A DNA stretch of 64,000 nucleotides from Lentzea sp. NEAU-D7 (GTDB lineage Bacteria; Actinomycetota; Actinomycetes; Mycobacteriales; Pseudonocardiaceae): the NCBI RefSeq assembly GCF_026242055.1, contig NZ_JAPJDL010000003.1:506796-570795 (forward strand). Direction: 5' to 3'. A program made the translations under genes and the position numbers. This document shows positions 57,486 to 64,000 of the stretch, in pieces; the stretch's first letter is position 1, and every line of letters starts with the position of its first letter. Below the pieces are notes generated by a model. The model ran no database searches and was not told the DNA's origin. It worked only from the letters and a program-made list of their open reading frames with translations.

Positions 57486-59074
57486 ACGAGTCCAGCCCAA
57501 TCCTCAACATCAGCATCTTCGGTGTCTTCGTCCTGATCACGCTGTTCGTGGTCATCCGGGCGAGCCGGAACAACAAGACCGCTGCCGACTACCTGGCCGC
57601 CGGTCGTGCGTTCACGGGTCCCCAGAACGGCATCGCGATCGCGGGTGACTACCTCTCGGCCGCGTCGTTCCTCGGCATCGCGGGCGCCATCGCGCTCAAC
57701 GGCTACGACGGCTTCCTGTACTCGATCGGCTTCCTGGTGGCGTGGCTCATCGCGCTGCTGCTGGTCGCCGAGCTGCTGCGCAACACCGGCAAGTACACGA
57801 TGGGCGACGTGCTGAGCTTCCGGATGCGCCAGCGTCCGGTCCGCGCCGCCGCCGCCACGTCGACGATGGCCGTCTCGTTCTTCTACCTGCTGGCCCAGAT
57901 GGCCGGTGCCGGTGGTCTCGTCGCCCTGCTGCTCGGCATCACGGGCGCGGGTGGCCAGGCGATCGTCATCGCCGTGGTCGGCGCCCTGATGATCGCCTAC
58001 GTCCTCATCGGCGGCATGAAGGGCACCACCTGGGTGCAGATCATCAAGGCGGTCCTGCTGATCGCCGGTGCCGGCATCATGACCGTCTGGGTGCTCGCCA
58101 AGTACGGCTTCAACCTCTCGTCCGTGCTCGGCGCCGCTGTCGACGCCGCGCCGAAGGCGGGCGAGAAGCTCCTCGGCCCCGGCCTGCAGTACGGCAAGAC
58201 CGGTGTCAGCAAGCTGGACTTCCTCTCGCTGGCGCTGGCCCTGGTGCTCGGCACCGCGGGTCTGCCGCACATCCTGATGCGCTTCTACACCGTGCCGACG
58301 GCGAAGGAAGCCCGTCGCTCGGTCGTGTGGGCCATCTGGCTGATCGGCATCTTCTACCTGTTCACCCTGGTCCTGGGCTACGGCGCCGGCGCGCTCGTCG
58401 GTCCGGACGCGATCAACGCGGCTCCCGGCAAGGCCAACTCGGCCGCGCCGCTGCTCGCGCTGGAACTGGGTGGCCCGATCCTGCTCGGCCTGATCGCGGC
58501 CGTCGCCTTCGCGACGATCCTCGCGGTCGTGGCGGGCTTGACGATCACGGCGTCGGCGTCGTTCGCGCACGACATCTACGCCAACATCATCAAGAAGGGC
58601 CAGGCGGAGGACAAGGACTCCGAGGTCAAGGTCGCCCGCCTCACCGCGATCGTGATCGGCCTGGTGTCCATCGGTGGCGGCATCATCGCCAACGGCCAGA
58701 ACATCGCGTTCCTCGTGGCGCTGGCGTTCGCGGTCGCGGCCTCGGCCAACCTGCCGACGATCCTCTACTCGCTGTTCTGGAAGAGGTTCAACACCTCGGG
58801 CGCGCTGTGGAGCATCTACGGCGGTCTGGTCGTCACGATCACCCTGATCGTCCTGTCGCCCGCCGTCTCCGGCTCGCCGACCTCGATGTTCAAGAACGCC
58901 GACTTCGCGCTCTTCCCGCTGTCGAACCCCGGCATCGTGTCGATCCCCGTCGCGTTCCTGCTCGGCTACGTCGGCACGATCCTGTCCAAGGAGAAGGCCG
59001 ACCCCGTCAAGCAGGCCGAGATGGAGGTCCGCTCCCTCACCGGTGCGGGCGCCGAGAAGGCCATCGCGCACTAG
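57482..59074 (+). CDS. Cation:monocarboxylate symporter (ActP/MctP-like, SSS family)
   Basis: 530 aa. KTAADYLAAGRAFTGPQNGI, then AIAGDYLSAASFLGIAGAIA, AGLPHILMRFYTVPTAKEAR and SFAHDIYANIIKKGQAEDKD are characteristic of ActP, the acetate/glycolate (and in MctP pyruvate/lactate) symporter. 13 helices. With the upstream DUF485 protein it follows a LytTR-type operator, so induction by the nearby two-component system is inferred. A terminator hairpin starts eight bases after the stop. Confidence 0.93.
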   Translation: MNESSPILNISIFGVFVLITLFVVIRASRNNKTAADYLAAGRAFTGPQNGIAIAGDYLSAASFLGIAGAIALNGYDGFLYSIGFLVAWLIALLLVAELLRNTGKYTMGDVLSFRMRQRPVRAAAATSTMAVSFFYLLAQMAGAGGLVALLLGITGAGGQAIVIAVVGALMIAYVLIGGMKGTTWVQIIKAVLLIAGAGIMTVWVLAKYGFNLSSVLGAAVDAAPKAGEKLLGPGLQYGKTGVSKLDFLSLALALVLGTAGLPHILMRFYTVPTAKEARRSVVWAIWLIGIFYLFTLVLGYGAGALVGPDAINAAPGKANSAAPLLALELGGPILLGLIAAVAFATILAVVAGLTITASASFAHDIYANIIKKGQAEDKDSEVKVARLTAIVIGLVSIGGGIIANGQNIAFLVALAFAVAASANLPTILYSLFWKRFNTSGALWSIYGGLVVTITLIVLSPAVSGSPTSMFKNADFALFPLSNPGIVSIPVAFLLGYVGTILSKEKADPVKQAEMEVRSLTGAGAEKAIAH

Positions 59075-59081
59075 TACGCGC

Positions 59082-59129
59082 AACACCGAGAACGGGCCGT
59101 CCCTGCGGGGGCGGCCCGTTCTTCGTGTT
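59082..59129 (+). terminator. Terminator after the symporter operon
   Basis: GAACGGGCCG (59090-59099) pairs with CGGCCCGTTC (59112-59121), extended by AACAC/GTGTT at the base. It ends the DUF485-symporter transcript. Confidence 0.8.
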
Positions 59130-59192
59130 GTGCAACCCTGCAGGTGCTGCCCGCGTATTGACTGCGAAGCGGCACGAGCTTGGGGGACCGGA

Positions 59193-59684
59193 GTGCGACG
59201 AGACGAGGAGTTCTCGGAGTTCTTCACGAGCAGATTCGACTGGGCACGGCGCACGGCGTACGCGTTGTGCGGCGACTGGTCGGAGGCGGAAGAACTGGCG
59301 CAGAACGCTTTCGTGAAGGCGTATGCGAAATGGCCGAGCATCAGGCGTGAGACGGCGGAGGGTTACGTCCGCACCATCGTGACGCGTCTGTTCCTCGACA
59401 GCAGGCGCCGTGGCCGAGGCCGCGAGCACCCCGTCGCCGACCTGCCCGAACACGGCGTCTCCGGCGGTTTCTCCGACCCCGACGCCCGGCTGAACGCGGC
59501 ACTGCAACAGGTGGCGCCGAAACAGCGGGCCGCGCTCGTGCTGCGTTTCGTGCACGACCTGTCCATCGAGGAGACGGCCGCCGAGCTGGGTTGTTCGGTG
59601 GGCAACGTCAAAAGTCAGACAGCCAGGGGTTTGGCGACGCTCCGCGAGGCGTACGGCGAACCGGTCAACTCGGAGAGTGCCTGA
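59193..59684 (+). CDS. SigE-type ECF RNA polymerase sigma factor
   Basis: 163 aa. Region 2: DEEFSEFFTSRFDWARRTAY, then ALCGDWSEAEELAQNAFVKA and YAKWPSIRRETAEGYVRTIV. Region 4: ALQQVAPKQRAALVLRFVHD, then LSIEETAAELGCSVGNVKSQ. It matches the SigE family common in Streptomyces and relatives. GTG 59193 has GGGGGACCGGA upstream. Its TGA overlaps the ATG of the next gene, a likely anti-sigma or partner. Confidence 0.93.
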   Translation: MRRDEEFSEFFTSRFDWARRTAYALCGDWSEAEELAQNAFVKAYAKWPSIRRETAEGYVRTIVTRLFLDSRRRGRGREHPVADLPEHGVSGGFSDPDARLNAALQQVAPKQRAALVLRFVHDLSIEETAAELGCSVGNVKSQTARGLATLREAYGEPVNSESA

Positions 59685-60574
59685 TGAACATCGAAGACGA
59701 GCTGCGCGGAGCTCTCGACGTCTCCGCACCGCCTCCCACGACGACGCTGGACGTGGTCATGAAGCGCGGCCGCCGCCGGGTGTTCGCCCAGCGCGCCGGC
59801 GCCGTGCTGGGCGTGTTCGCCGTGGTCGCCGGTATCGGGTTCAGCGCCGCCACGCTGAACCGGGCCGCACCGCCACCCGAGCAGGCGGACAGGCCGGACG
59901 CGGGTCCCGCGACCGTGGAGCACGCGGTGGACTGGCCGCGGGTCAACACGCCACCGCAGACGCCGTACGGGACGTGGTCGCCCGCGTCCACCGCGCCGCC
60001 ACCTCCCGGCTGGCTCTCGATCGGCCTCCCCCTCTGCGACATCAAGCCGACGAAGCGACAGGACAATGCGGACGTGGGCGCGGTGGCGTTCAACCCCGAG
60101 GCCGTCGACAGGTGGCTCGACGAGGCGCGCAAGGTGCTGCCGGAGGTCACCATCGGCGTCGCGAGGCCCGGCCCGATGAGGACCAGCTACGAGGCCGACG
60201 TGTCCGACTCCCGGGGGACCGGCAGCATCAGGATCACCGTCGGCAAGTTCACCGGCACCCCGCTGGCGCACGCGAACGACTCGCTGTGGGAGACCGGTGA
60301 CTGCGAGCCCGCCCGGCGGCTCCAGTCGGGCGGCTCGATCATGCAGCTGCACGGCATCAGGCCGTACGAGCCGTTCCAGACGTTGAAGCAGGTGCTGAGG
60401 GTCTACCGCGTGGACAGCTCGATGATCCAGGTCGAACTGCACAACTTCGGCAGCCCGGACTTCGCCGACGACCCGCAGAGTCCCGGCACGCCGCGGCGCA
60501 CCGGCGCGGGCCGTCCGACGCTGCCGTTGACCGAAGAGCAGTTCTCGAGGCTCGGTCCCGTCTTCGCGGAGTAG
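59684..60574 (+). CDS. Membrane-anchored partner of the SigE-type sigma factor
   Basis: 296 aa. A cytoplasmic N-terminus of about 38 residues (MNIEDELRGALDVSAPPPTT) precedes one helix (AGAVLGVFAVVAGIGFSAAT) and a large exported domain with two Cys (PLCDIKPTKRQ, TGDCEPARRL). The start overlaps the sigma stop (TGATG). Such sigma/short-cytoplasm membrane pairs usually mean an anti-sigma factor, but no zinc finger is present. The exported domain is unknown. Confidence 0.75.
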   Translation: MNIEDELRGALDVSAPPPTTTLDVVMKRGRRRVFAQRAGAVLGVFAVVAGIGFSAATLNRAAPPPEQADRPDAGPATVEHAVDWPRVNTPPQTPYGTWSPASTAPPPPGWLSIGLPLCDIKPTKRQDNADVGAVAFNPEAVDRWLDEARKVLPEVTIGVARPGPMRTSYEADVSDSRGTGSIRITVGKFTGTPLAHANDSLWETGDCEPARRLQSGGSIMQLHGIRPYEPFQTLKQVLRVYRVDSSMIQVELHNFGSPDFADDPQSPGTPRRTGAGRPTLPLTEEQFSRLGPVFAE

Positions 60575-60585
60575 GGGCCGGGGTG

Positions 60586-60628
60586 TGCCGTGCCGGAGGT
60601 TCACGTCCGTGCAACCTCCGGCATGGCA
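60586..60628 (+). terminator. 16-bp hairpin between sigma operon and rhodanese
   Basis: TGCCGTGCCGGAGGTT (60586-60601) pairs with AACCTCCGGCATGGCA (60613-60628) with one mismatch. The 11-base loop itself contains CACG/CGTG. It ends 11 bases before the rhodanese GTG, so it acts as terminator of the upstream unit or as a leader structure of the rhodanese gene. Confidence 0.65.
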
Positions 60629-60639
60629 ACATCTAGGAC

Positions 60640-60978
60640 GTGACTGTTCCAAGCGTGGAGATCGCCGACGTACCGGCGCAGCTGCCCGAGGGCGCCGTTC
60701 TGCTGGACGTGCGCGAGCAGGACGAGTGGGACGCCGGCCACGCACCCGGCGCGCTGCACGTCCCCATGAGCGAGATCGGTGCCCGGCTCGGAGAGGTGCC
60801 GAACGACGTGCAGCTCTACGTCGTGTGCCGCGCCGGCGGCCGTTCCGCCCGCGTGACCCAGTACCTCAACGAGAACGGCTGGGAGGCCGTCAACGTCGAG
60901 GGCGGCATGCAGCACTGGGAGGCAGCCGGTCGTCCGCTCGAGGGCGGCACCGACGGCATGGCACCCGAGGTCATCTGA
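60640..60978 (+). CDS. Single-domain rhodanese
   Basis: 112 aa. VLLDVREQDEWDAGHAPGAL, then HVPMSEIGARLGEVPNDVQL and the active-site Cys in YVVCRAGGRSARVTQYLNE. The active loop CRAGGRS fits thiosulfate:cyanide sulfurtransferases. It handles sulfane sulphur in the cytoplasm. GTG start; two bases separate its stop from the next gene. Confidence 0.92.
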   Translation: MTVPSVEIADVPAQLPEGAVLLDVREQDEWDAGHAPGALHVPMSEIGARLGEVPNDVQLYVVCRAGGRSARVTQYLNENGWEAVNVEGGMQHWEAAGRPLEGGTDGMAPEVI

Positions 60979-60980
60979 TC

Positions 60981-61886
60981 GTGCAGCCGCTGCAGCCGAT
61001 GCGCGTGGACTGGGTGGCGACTCCGCCACCCGGTGCGTACCCGCAGCCGTCGCACCGGTCGCAGCGGCCGTCCTACGGCGGCCCCCCGAACTACCCGGTC
61101 CCGCCGCGCTGGGGCTTCCCGCTGCTCGCGTGGCGCTGGCCCACGGCCGTGCCCGGCACGGTCGAGCAGGCCGACTCGGTCGACGGCGTGCGCCGGCTGG
61201 GCCGGACCGCGCAGAACGCGCTGTGGCTGCTCGCCGCCGTCGCCGTCTGGGCGGCGTGCTCGGAGATCTGGCGCTACGTGCTGGTCGCGCTGAGCCGGTT
61301 CGGAGCGTTGTCGGCCGGGGTCGTGAGCACCTCGGACGCCATGGTGGTGGCCTCCTCGGCGGTCACGATCACCGGCTGCTTCCTGGCGCTGATCCTCAGC
61401 ATGCTGTGGGTGCGGCGGGCGCGGAACGTGGCGGCGACGCTCGTCGGCTACGGGCCGTCGCGCCCGGACCGGGACGTGCTGATCGGGTTGATCGTGCCCG
61501 GCGTGAACCTCGTGGTGCCCGGCTCGGTGCTCGCCGAGCTCGAACACGCCGTGGCCCGCAGGCCGGCCGGCGAACGTCCCACCCCGTCGAAGCTCCTGCG
61601 CTGGTGGTGGGGCTTCTGGGCCGGTTCGGGGCTGATGGTCGTGGTCGTGGTGCTGTGGTCGTTCCGCTCCAGCACCCAGGCCCTCGCGGACGGCGTGCTG
61701 CTGCACGCGTTCGCCGACCTGCTGCTCGCCGGTGTCGCGGTGACGTCGGCACTGGTCGTCCGCCGGATCACCACCCTGCTGCTGCCGGTGGACGCCGCGT
61801 CCGTCCGGCTGATGCGCGTGGTGGAGGTCAAGGACGCCCCCCAGCCGCCGCTGCGCTCGGTCCGCGCGTCCGGCTCGCCCCGCTGA
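60981..61886 (+). CDS. DUF4328 membrane protein
   Basis: 301 aa. A Pro-rich N-terminus (PPGAYPQPSHRSQRPSYGGP) precedes several helices. Segments RARNVAATLVGYGPSRPDRD, LIVPGVNLVVPGSVLAELEH and LLRWWWGFWAGSGLMVVVVV form the DUF4328 core. Function unknown. GTG 60981 starts two bases after the rhodanese stop, so they share a transcript. Confidence 0.85.
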   Translation: MQPLQPMRVDWVATPPPGAYPQPSHRSQRPSYGGPPNYPVPPRWGFPLLAWRWPTAVPGTVEQADSVDGVRRLGRTAQNALWLLAAVAVWAACSEIWRYVLVALSRFGALSAGVVSTSDAMVVASSAVTITGCFLALILSMLWVRRARNVAATLVGYGPSRPDRDVLIGLIVPGVNLVVPGSVLAELEHAVARRPAGERPTPSKLLRWWWGFWAGSGLMVVVVVLWSFRSSTQALADGVLLHAFADLLLAGVAVTSALVVRRITTLLLPVDAASVRLMRVVEVKDAPQPPLRSVRASGSPR

Positions 61887-61952
61887 TCTGTTCAGGCGAC
61901 GTTCGCCCTGGCGGACCTGCCGGCGTTCCCCGCCGAGTGCCAGGTTGGAGGA

Positions 61953-62963
61953 ATGCGGACACTCATCGGGGCTCTGGTGATCGCACTGCTCGCACCAGGC
62001 ATCGCCCAGGCACACCACAGGGACTTCGACGTCCAGGCACACCGCGGCGGCATCGGGCTGACCGTCGAGAGCACGCTCAAGGCGTTCGGCAAGGCGCTCG
62101 AACTCGGTGTGACGACGCTGGAGCTCGACCTGCAGATCACCAGGGACGGCCGCGAGGTCATCACCCACGACCGCAGGACGAACCCGGCGAAGTGCCTCGA
62201 CACCGCGCCCGCGTTCCCCGGCGACCCCGAGTTCCCCTACGCCGGCAAGTACGTGAAGGACCTGACGTTCGCCCAGGTGCGGACGCTCGACTGCGGCAGC
62301 ACGAGGTGGTCGCAGTACCCGGACCAGGAACTCTCGCCGGGCGCCCGCATGCCCACCCTGGCCGAGCTCTTCGACCTCGCGCGCGAGCACCGCGCGTGGG
62401 GCGTCCGCTTCAACATCGAGACCAAGGTCGAGGCCGCGGCTCCGCACGAGACCGCGCCGCGTGAGCAGTTCGTGCAGCGCGCCGTCCGCGAGATCCGCCG
62501 CTCGGGCTTCATGCCGAACATCACCGTCCAGTCCTTCGACTGGGGAACCCTGATGCGGTTGCGCGAGGTCGAGCCCCGCATCCCGCTCGTGGCGCTGACG
62601 CAGCCGGAGATGCTGCGGCCCGGCTCGCCGTGGACGGGCGGCCTCGAGCTCGCCGACTTCGGCGGCAGCGTCGCGAAGGCGGTGAAGAGCTTCGGCGCCA
62701 AGGCCCTGTCGCCGGTGCACGGCAACCCGCAGAACGGCAAGGTCGGCGACCCCGGCTACGTCCCGTTCACCACCAGGGCACTCGTGGCGGACGCCCACCG
62801 CCACGGGCTGAAGGTGATCCCGTGGACGGTGAACGACCCGGCGACGATGCACAAGCTGATCGACGACGGGGTGGACGGCATCATCACCGACTACCCGGAC
62901 CGCTTGCGCACCGTCGCGAAGGAGCGCGGGTTCAAGCTCCCCAAGCGCTATCCGAAGCGCTAG
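61953..62963 (+). CDS. Secreted glycerophosphodiester phosphodiesterase (GDPD)
   Basis: 336 aa. The signal peptide MRTLIGALVIALLAPGIAQA is followed by FDVQAHRGGIGLTVESTLKA, with catalytic His-Arg, LELDLQITRDGREVITHDRR (E-x-D and H) and PWTVNDPATMHKLIDDGVDG with IITDYPDRL. It hydrolyses glycerophosphodiesters, or possibly teichoic-acid-like polymers, outside the cell. TTGGAGGA lies just before the ATG. Its stop TAG is the first three bases of palindromic element B. Confidence 0.93.
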   Translation: MRTLIGALVIALLAPGIAQAHHRDFDVQAHRGGIGLTVESTLKAFGKALELGVTTLELDLQITRDGREVITHDRRTNPAKCLDTAPAFPGDPEFPYAGKYVKDLTFAQVRTLDCGSTRWSQYPDQELSPGARMPTLAELFDLAREHRAWGVRFNIETKVEAAAPHETAPREQFVQRAVREIRRSGFMPNITVQSFDWGTLMRLREVEPRIPLVALTQPEMLRPGSPWTGGLELADFGGSVAKAVKSFGAKALSPVHGNPQNGKVGDPGYVPFTTRALVADAHRHGLKVIPWTVNDPATMHKLIDDGVDGIITDYPDRLRTVAKERGFKLPKRYPKR

Positions 62964-63125
62964 GTCGTGGCCCGGAAGTTCGTCCGGTGGCAGGCGCGGG
63001 CGAGAGACCCGGAGACGGCGCCGCCGCGATGCCCTCATACCGGGCGTATTCGGGCGTCGCGGCGGTGTCGTCTCCGGGGCCCTCGGCCGCCACTGCCGCC
63101 CGAGGGACTTCCGGGACACGGCCTA
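62961..63125. repeat. 165-bp palindromic intergenic element, copy B
   Basis: Two 80-base arms flank loop CGGGC; 64 of 80 positions pair. The outermost 20 bp (from CTAG, one base outside) are terminal inverted repeats: CTAGGTCGTGGCCCGGAAGT against CTAGGCCGTGTCCCGGAAGT, two mismatches. The centre CCGCCGCGATG/CGTCGCGGCGG corresponds to the centre of copy A with paired C-to-G and G-to-C changes. The TAG of the GDPD gene and the TAG (as CTA) of the convergent SpaA-domain gene are its two ends. Confidence 0.85.
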
Positions 63126-64000
63126 GCTGATGCCGATCGGACTGGCGGAGTGGTTGCCGGCCTGCAGGCCGCCGCGCTGACCGGTCGCGATGCCGCACAG
63201 CGCGGCTTCGCTCAAGCCGGCGGTGGTCGCCTGTGCCGAGGACAGCGTGGTGCCCGCGGCCTGGCCGTCGATCGTGACCGGGCTCGGGTGCAGCGTGCCG
63301 CCGGCCTCGCGGCAGACGAGCACGATCACCTTGAAGGTCCTCGGGTTCGTGAACGAGAGGTTCTTCGTCTCACCGCGGACGACGGTGAAGGTCAGCGGAA
63401 GTGAGCTGTCCTTCGCGTAGCCGGTGGGTGTGGTCGTCTCGTCGATCGTGTACGTGCCCGCGGCCAGGCCGGTGAACGGCGGCTGGCAGACGCCTGCGGC
63501 GTCCGTGGTGCAGGTGCCGACGACGGTGCCGCCGGTGTTCGCGCCCGTGTAGAGGGTGAAGACCGCGCCCGGCACCGCGGCGCCGGCGTCGTCGGTCTTC
63601 GCCACGTTCACGGTCGCCGGTCGCGCCGGGTCGGTGAACGTCAGCGCCTTGCTCTCGCCGGCCGCGACGCTGAACGAGAACGGCAGGGTCGGGTCCTTGT
63701 CGTAGCCGGCCGGAACCGTCGTCTCGTCGAGGGTGTAGGTGCCGACAGGCAGGTCGGCGAACTGCGGGGTGCACGAGCCGCTCGCCTGGACGGTGCAGGT
63801 GCCGACGACGGTGCCGCCCGTTCCGGTGCCGGAGTACAGCGTGAAGACGGCACCGGCCTGGCTGCCGCCGTCGCTGCCGAGCTTGGTGACGGCGACGGAA
63901 CCGCAGTTGCGGATGTTGACGTTGCCCGGCCCGACCAGGTCCTTCATCTGCGCGGTCGAGGACTGGCCTGAGCTGCGGCTGACCGCGTAGGCCTTGCCGA
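63123..64000 (-). CDS. Secreted protein with tandem SpaA/Cna_B-like domains, cut by window end
   Basis: The visible about 291 residues hold two repeats of about 90 residues, each with an A-V-F-T-L-Y strand (AGAVFTLYSGTGTGGTVVGT; PGAVFTLYTGANTGGTVVGT) and an E-box (YTLDETTVPAGYD; YTIDETTTPTGYA), the pattern of SpaA/prealbumin-like domains that can form Lys-Asn isopeptide bonds. Cysteine pairs (GTCTVQASGSCTP, GTCTTDAAGVCQP) are unusual additions. The C-terminus ends ASPIGIS with no LPxTG or membrane helix, so it is released or held by its unseen N-terminus. Likely adhesin or surface protein. Confidence 0.82.
   Translation of the reverse strand, partial: GKAYAVSRSSGQSSTAQMKDLVGPGNVNIRNCGSVAVTKLGSDGGSQAGAVFTLYSGTGTGGTVVGTCTVQASGSCTPQFADLPVGTYTLDETTVPAGYDKDPTLPFSFSVAAGESKALTFTDPARPATVNVAKTDDAGAAVPGAVFTLYTGANTGGTVVGTCTTDAAGVCQPPFTGLAAGTYTIDETTTPTGYAKDSSLPLTFTVVRGETKNLSFTNPRTFKVIVLVCREAGGTLHPSPVTIDGQAAGTTLSSAQATTAGLSEAALCGIATGQRGGLQAGNHSASPIGIS

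Noticed and set aside
57305-59341. 678-residue open frame on the minus strand
   Set aside because: It lies antisense to a complete, motif-bearing ActP-like symporter and is Arg/Asp/Gly-rich, the usual shadow of high-GC coding DNA.
60816-63119. 767-residue open frame on the minus strand across four genes
   Set aside because: It runs through rhodanese, DUF4328 and GDPD genes on the other strand, has no recognisable domain and repetitive R/H/P/G content.

Overview
GC-rich actinobacterial DNA. High-GC codon use, many GTG starts, 4-bp ATGA/GTGA gene overlaps and several probably leaderless starts point to the order Pseudonocardiales (a Lentzea- or Saccharothrix-like genus is my inference, not proven). 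The left edge holds the start of fhaA followed by tRNA-Leu(CAG). That order is also seen in mycobacteria at the edge of the pknB/fhaA cell-envelope kinase cluster, so the window probably starts close to the replication origin. No rRNA, transposase gene, prophage or CRISPR array was seen.

Layout. 1-6.5 kb: fhaA, tRNA-Leu, a compact MDR reductase, a conserved hypothetical, an NAD(P)-binding protein, a lactone oxidase divergent from a PLP aldolase/deaminase, and a TetR regulator. 6.5-9.8 kb: a GH1 beta-glucosidase / MFS sugar transporter / SDR operon. 9.8-12.7 kb: four consecutive strong hairpins, then an XRE-TPR regulator divergent from two small genes. 12.8-19.4 kb: an SDR/LysR pair, a YcnI-CopC-CopD copper operon, a BCCT osmolyte transporter. 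19.5-25.3 kb: a TM0106-type nuclease, a fatty-acid-type SDR, a gamma-glutamyltransferase and small secreted or membrane proteins. 25.4-37.7 kb: a cell-surface polysaccharide locus with glycosyltransferases, two acyltransferase-3-type membrane proteins and a very large methyltransferase/kinase-like/coiled-coil/glycosyltransferase fusion resembling WbdD-type chain terminators. 37.8-45.4 kb: msrA, small exported proteins, an orphan CdiI-like immunity protein, an AfsR-like SARP regulator beside a cytochrome P450, an OsmC protein and tRNA-Gly(GCC). 45.5-48.3 kb: an ECF sigma factor fused to a zinc-finger/TM module, and an Fpg/Nei glycosylase.

48.3-59.1 kb forms a coherent carboxylate module: LutABC (lactate oxidation), a LytS-type histidine kinase, a LytTR response regulator and two SSS-family acetate/pyruvate-type symporters, each preceded by a small DUF485-like membrane protein. 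A pair of 9-bp repeats spaced 21 bp apart, matching the LytTR operator pattern, lies upstream of the second symporter pair. I infer a two-component system that senses an organic acid and drives its uptake beside the lactate oxidation genes.

59.2-64 kb: a SigE-type ECF sigma factor with its membrane partner, a rhodanese, a DUF4328 protein, a secreted GDPD phosphodiesterase, and the C-terminal part of a secreted protein with two SpaA/Cna_B-like domains.

The most unusual find is a pair of 165-bp, near-complete palindromes (3132-3296 and 62961-63125). Each lies exactly between two convergent genes and supplies the TAG stop codon of both neighbours. The arms differ in sequence between copies but keep their pairing through compensatory changes. 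This looks like a MITE-like or bidirectional-terminator repeat family.
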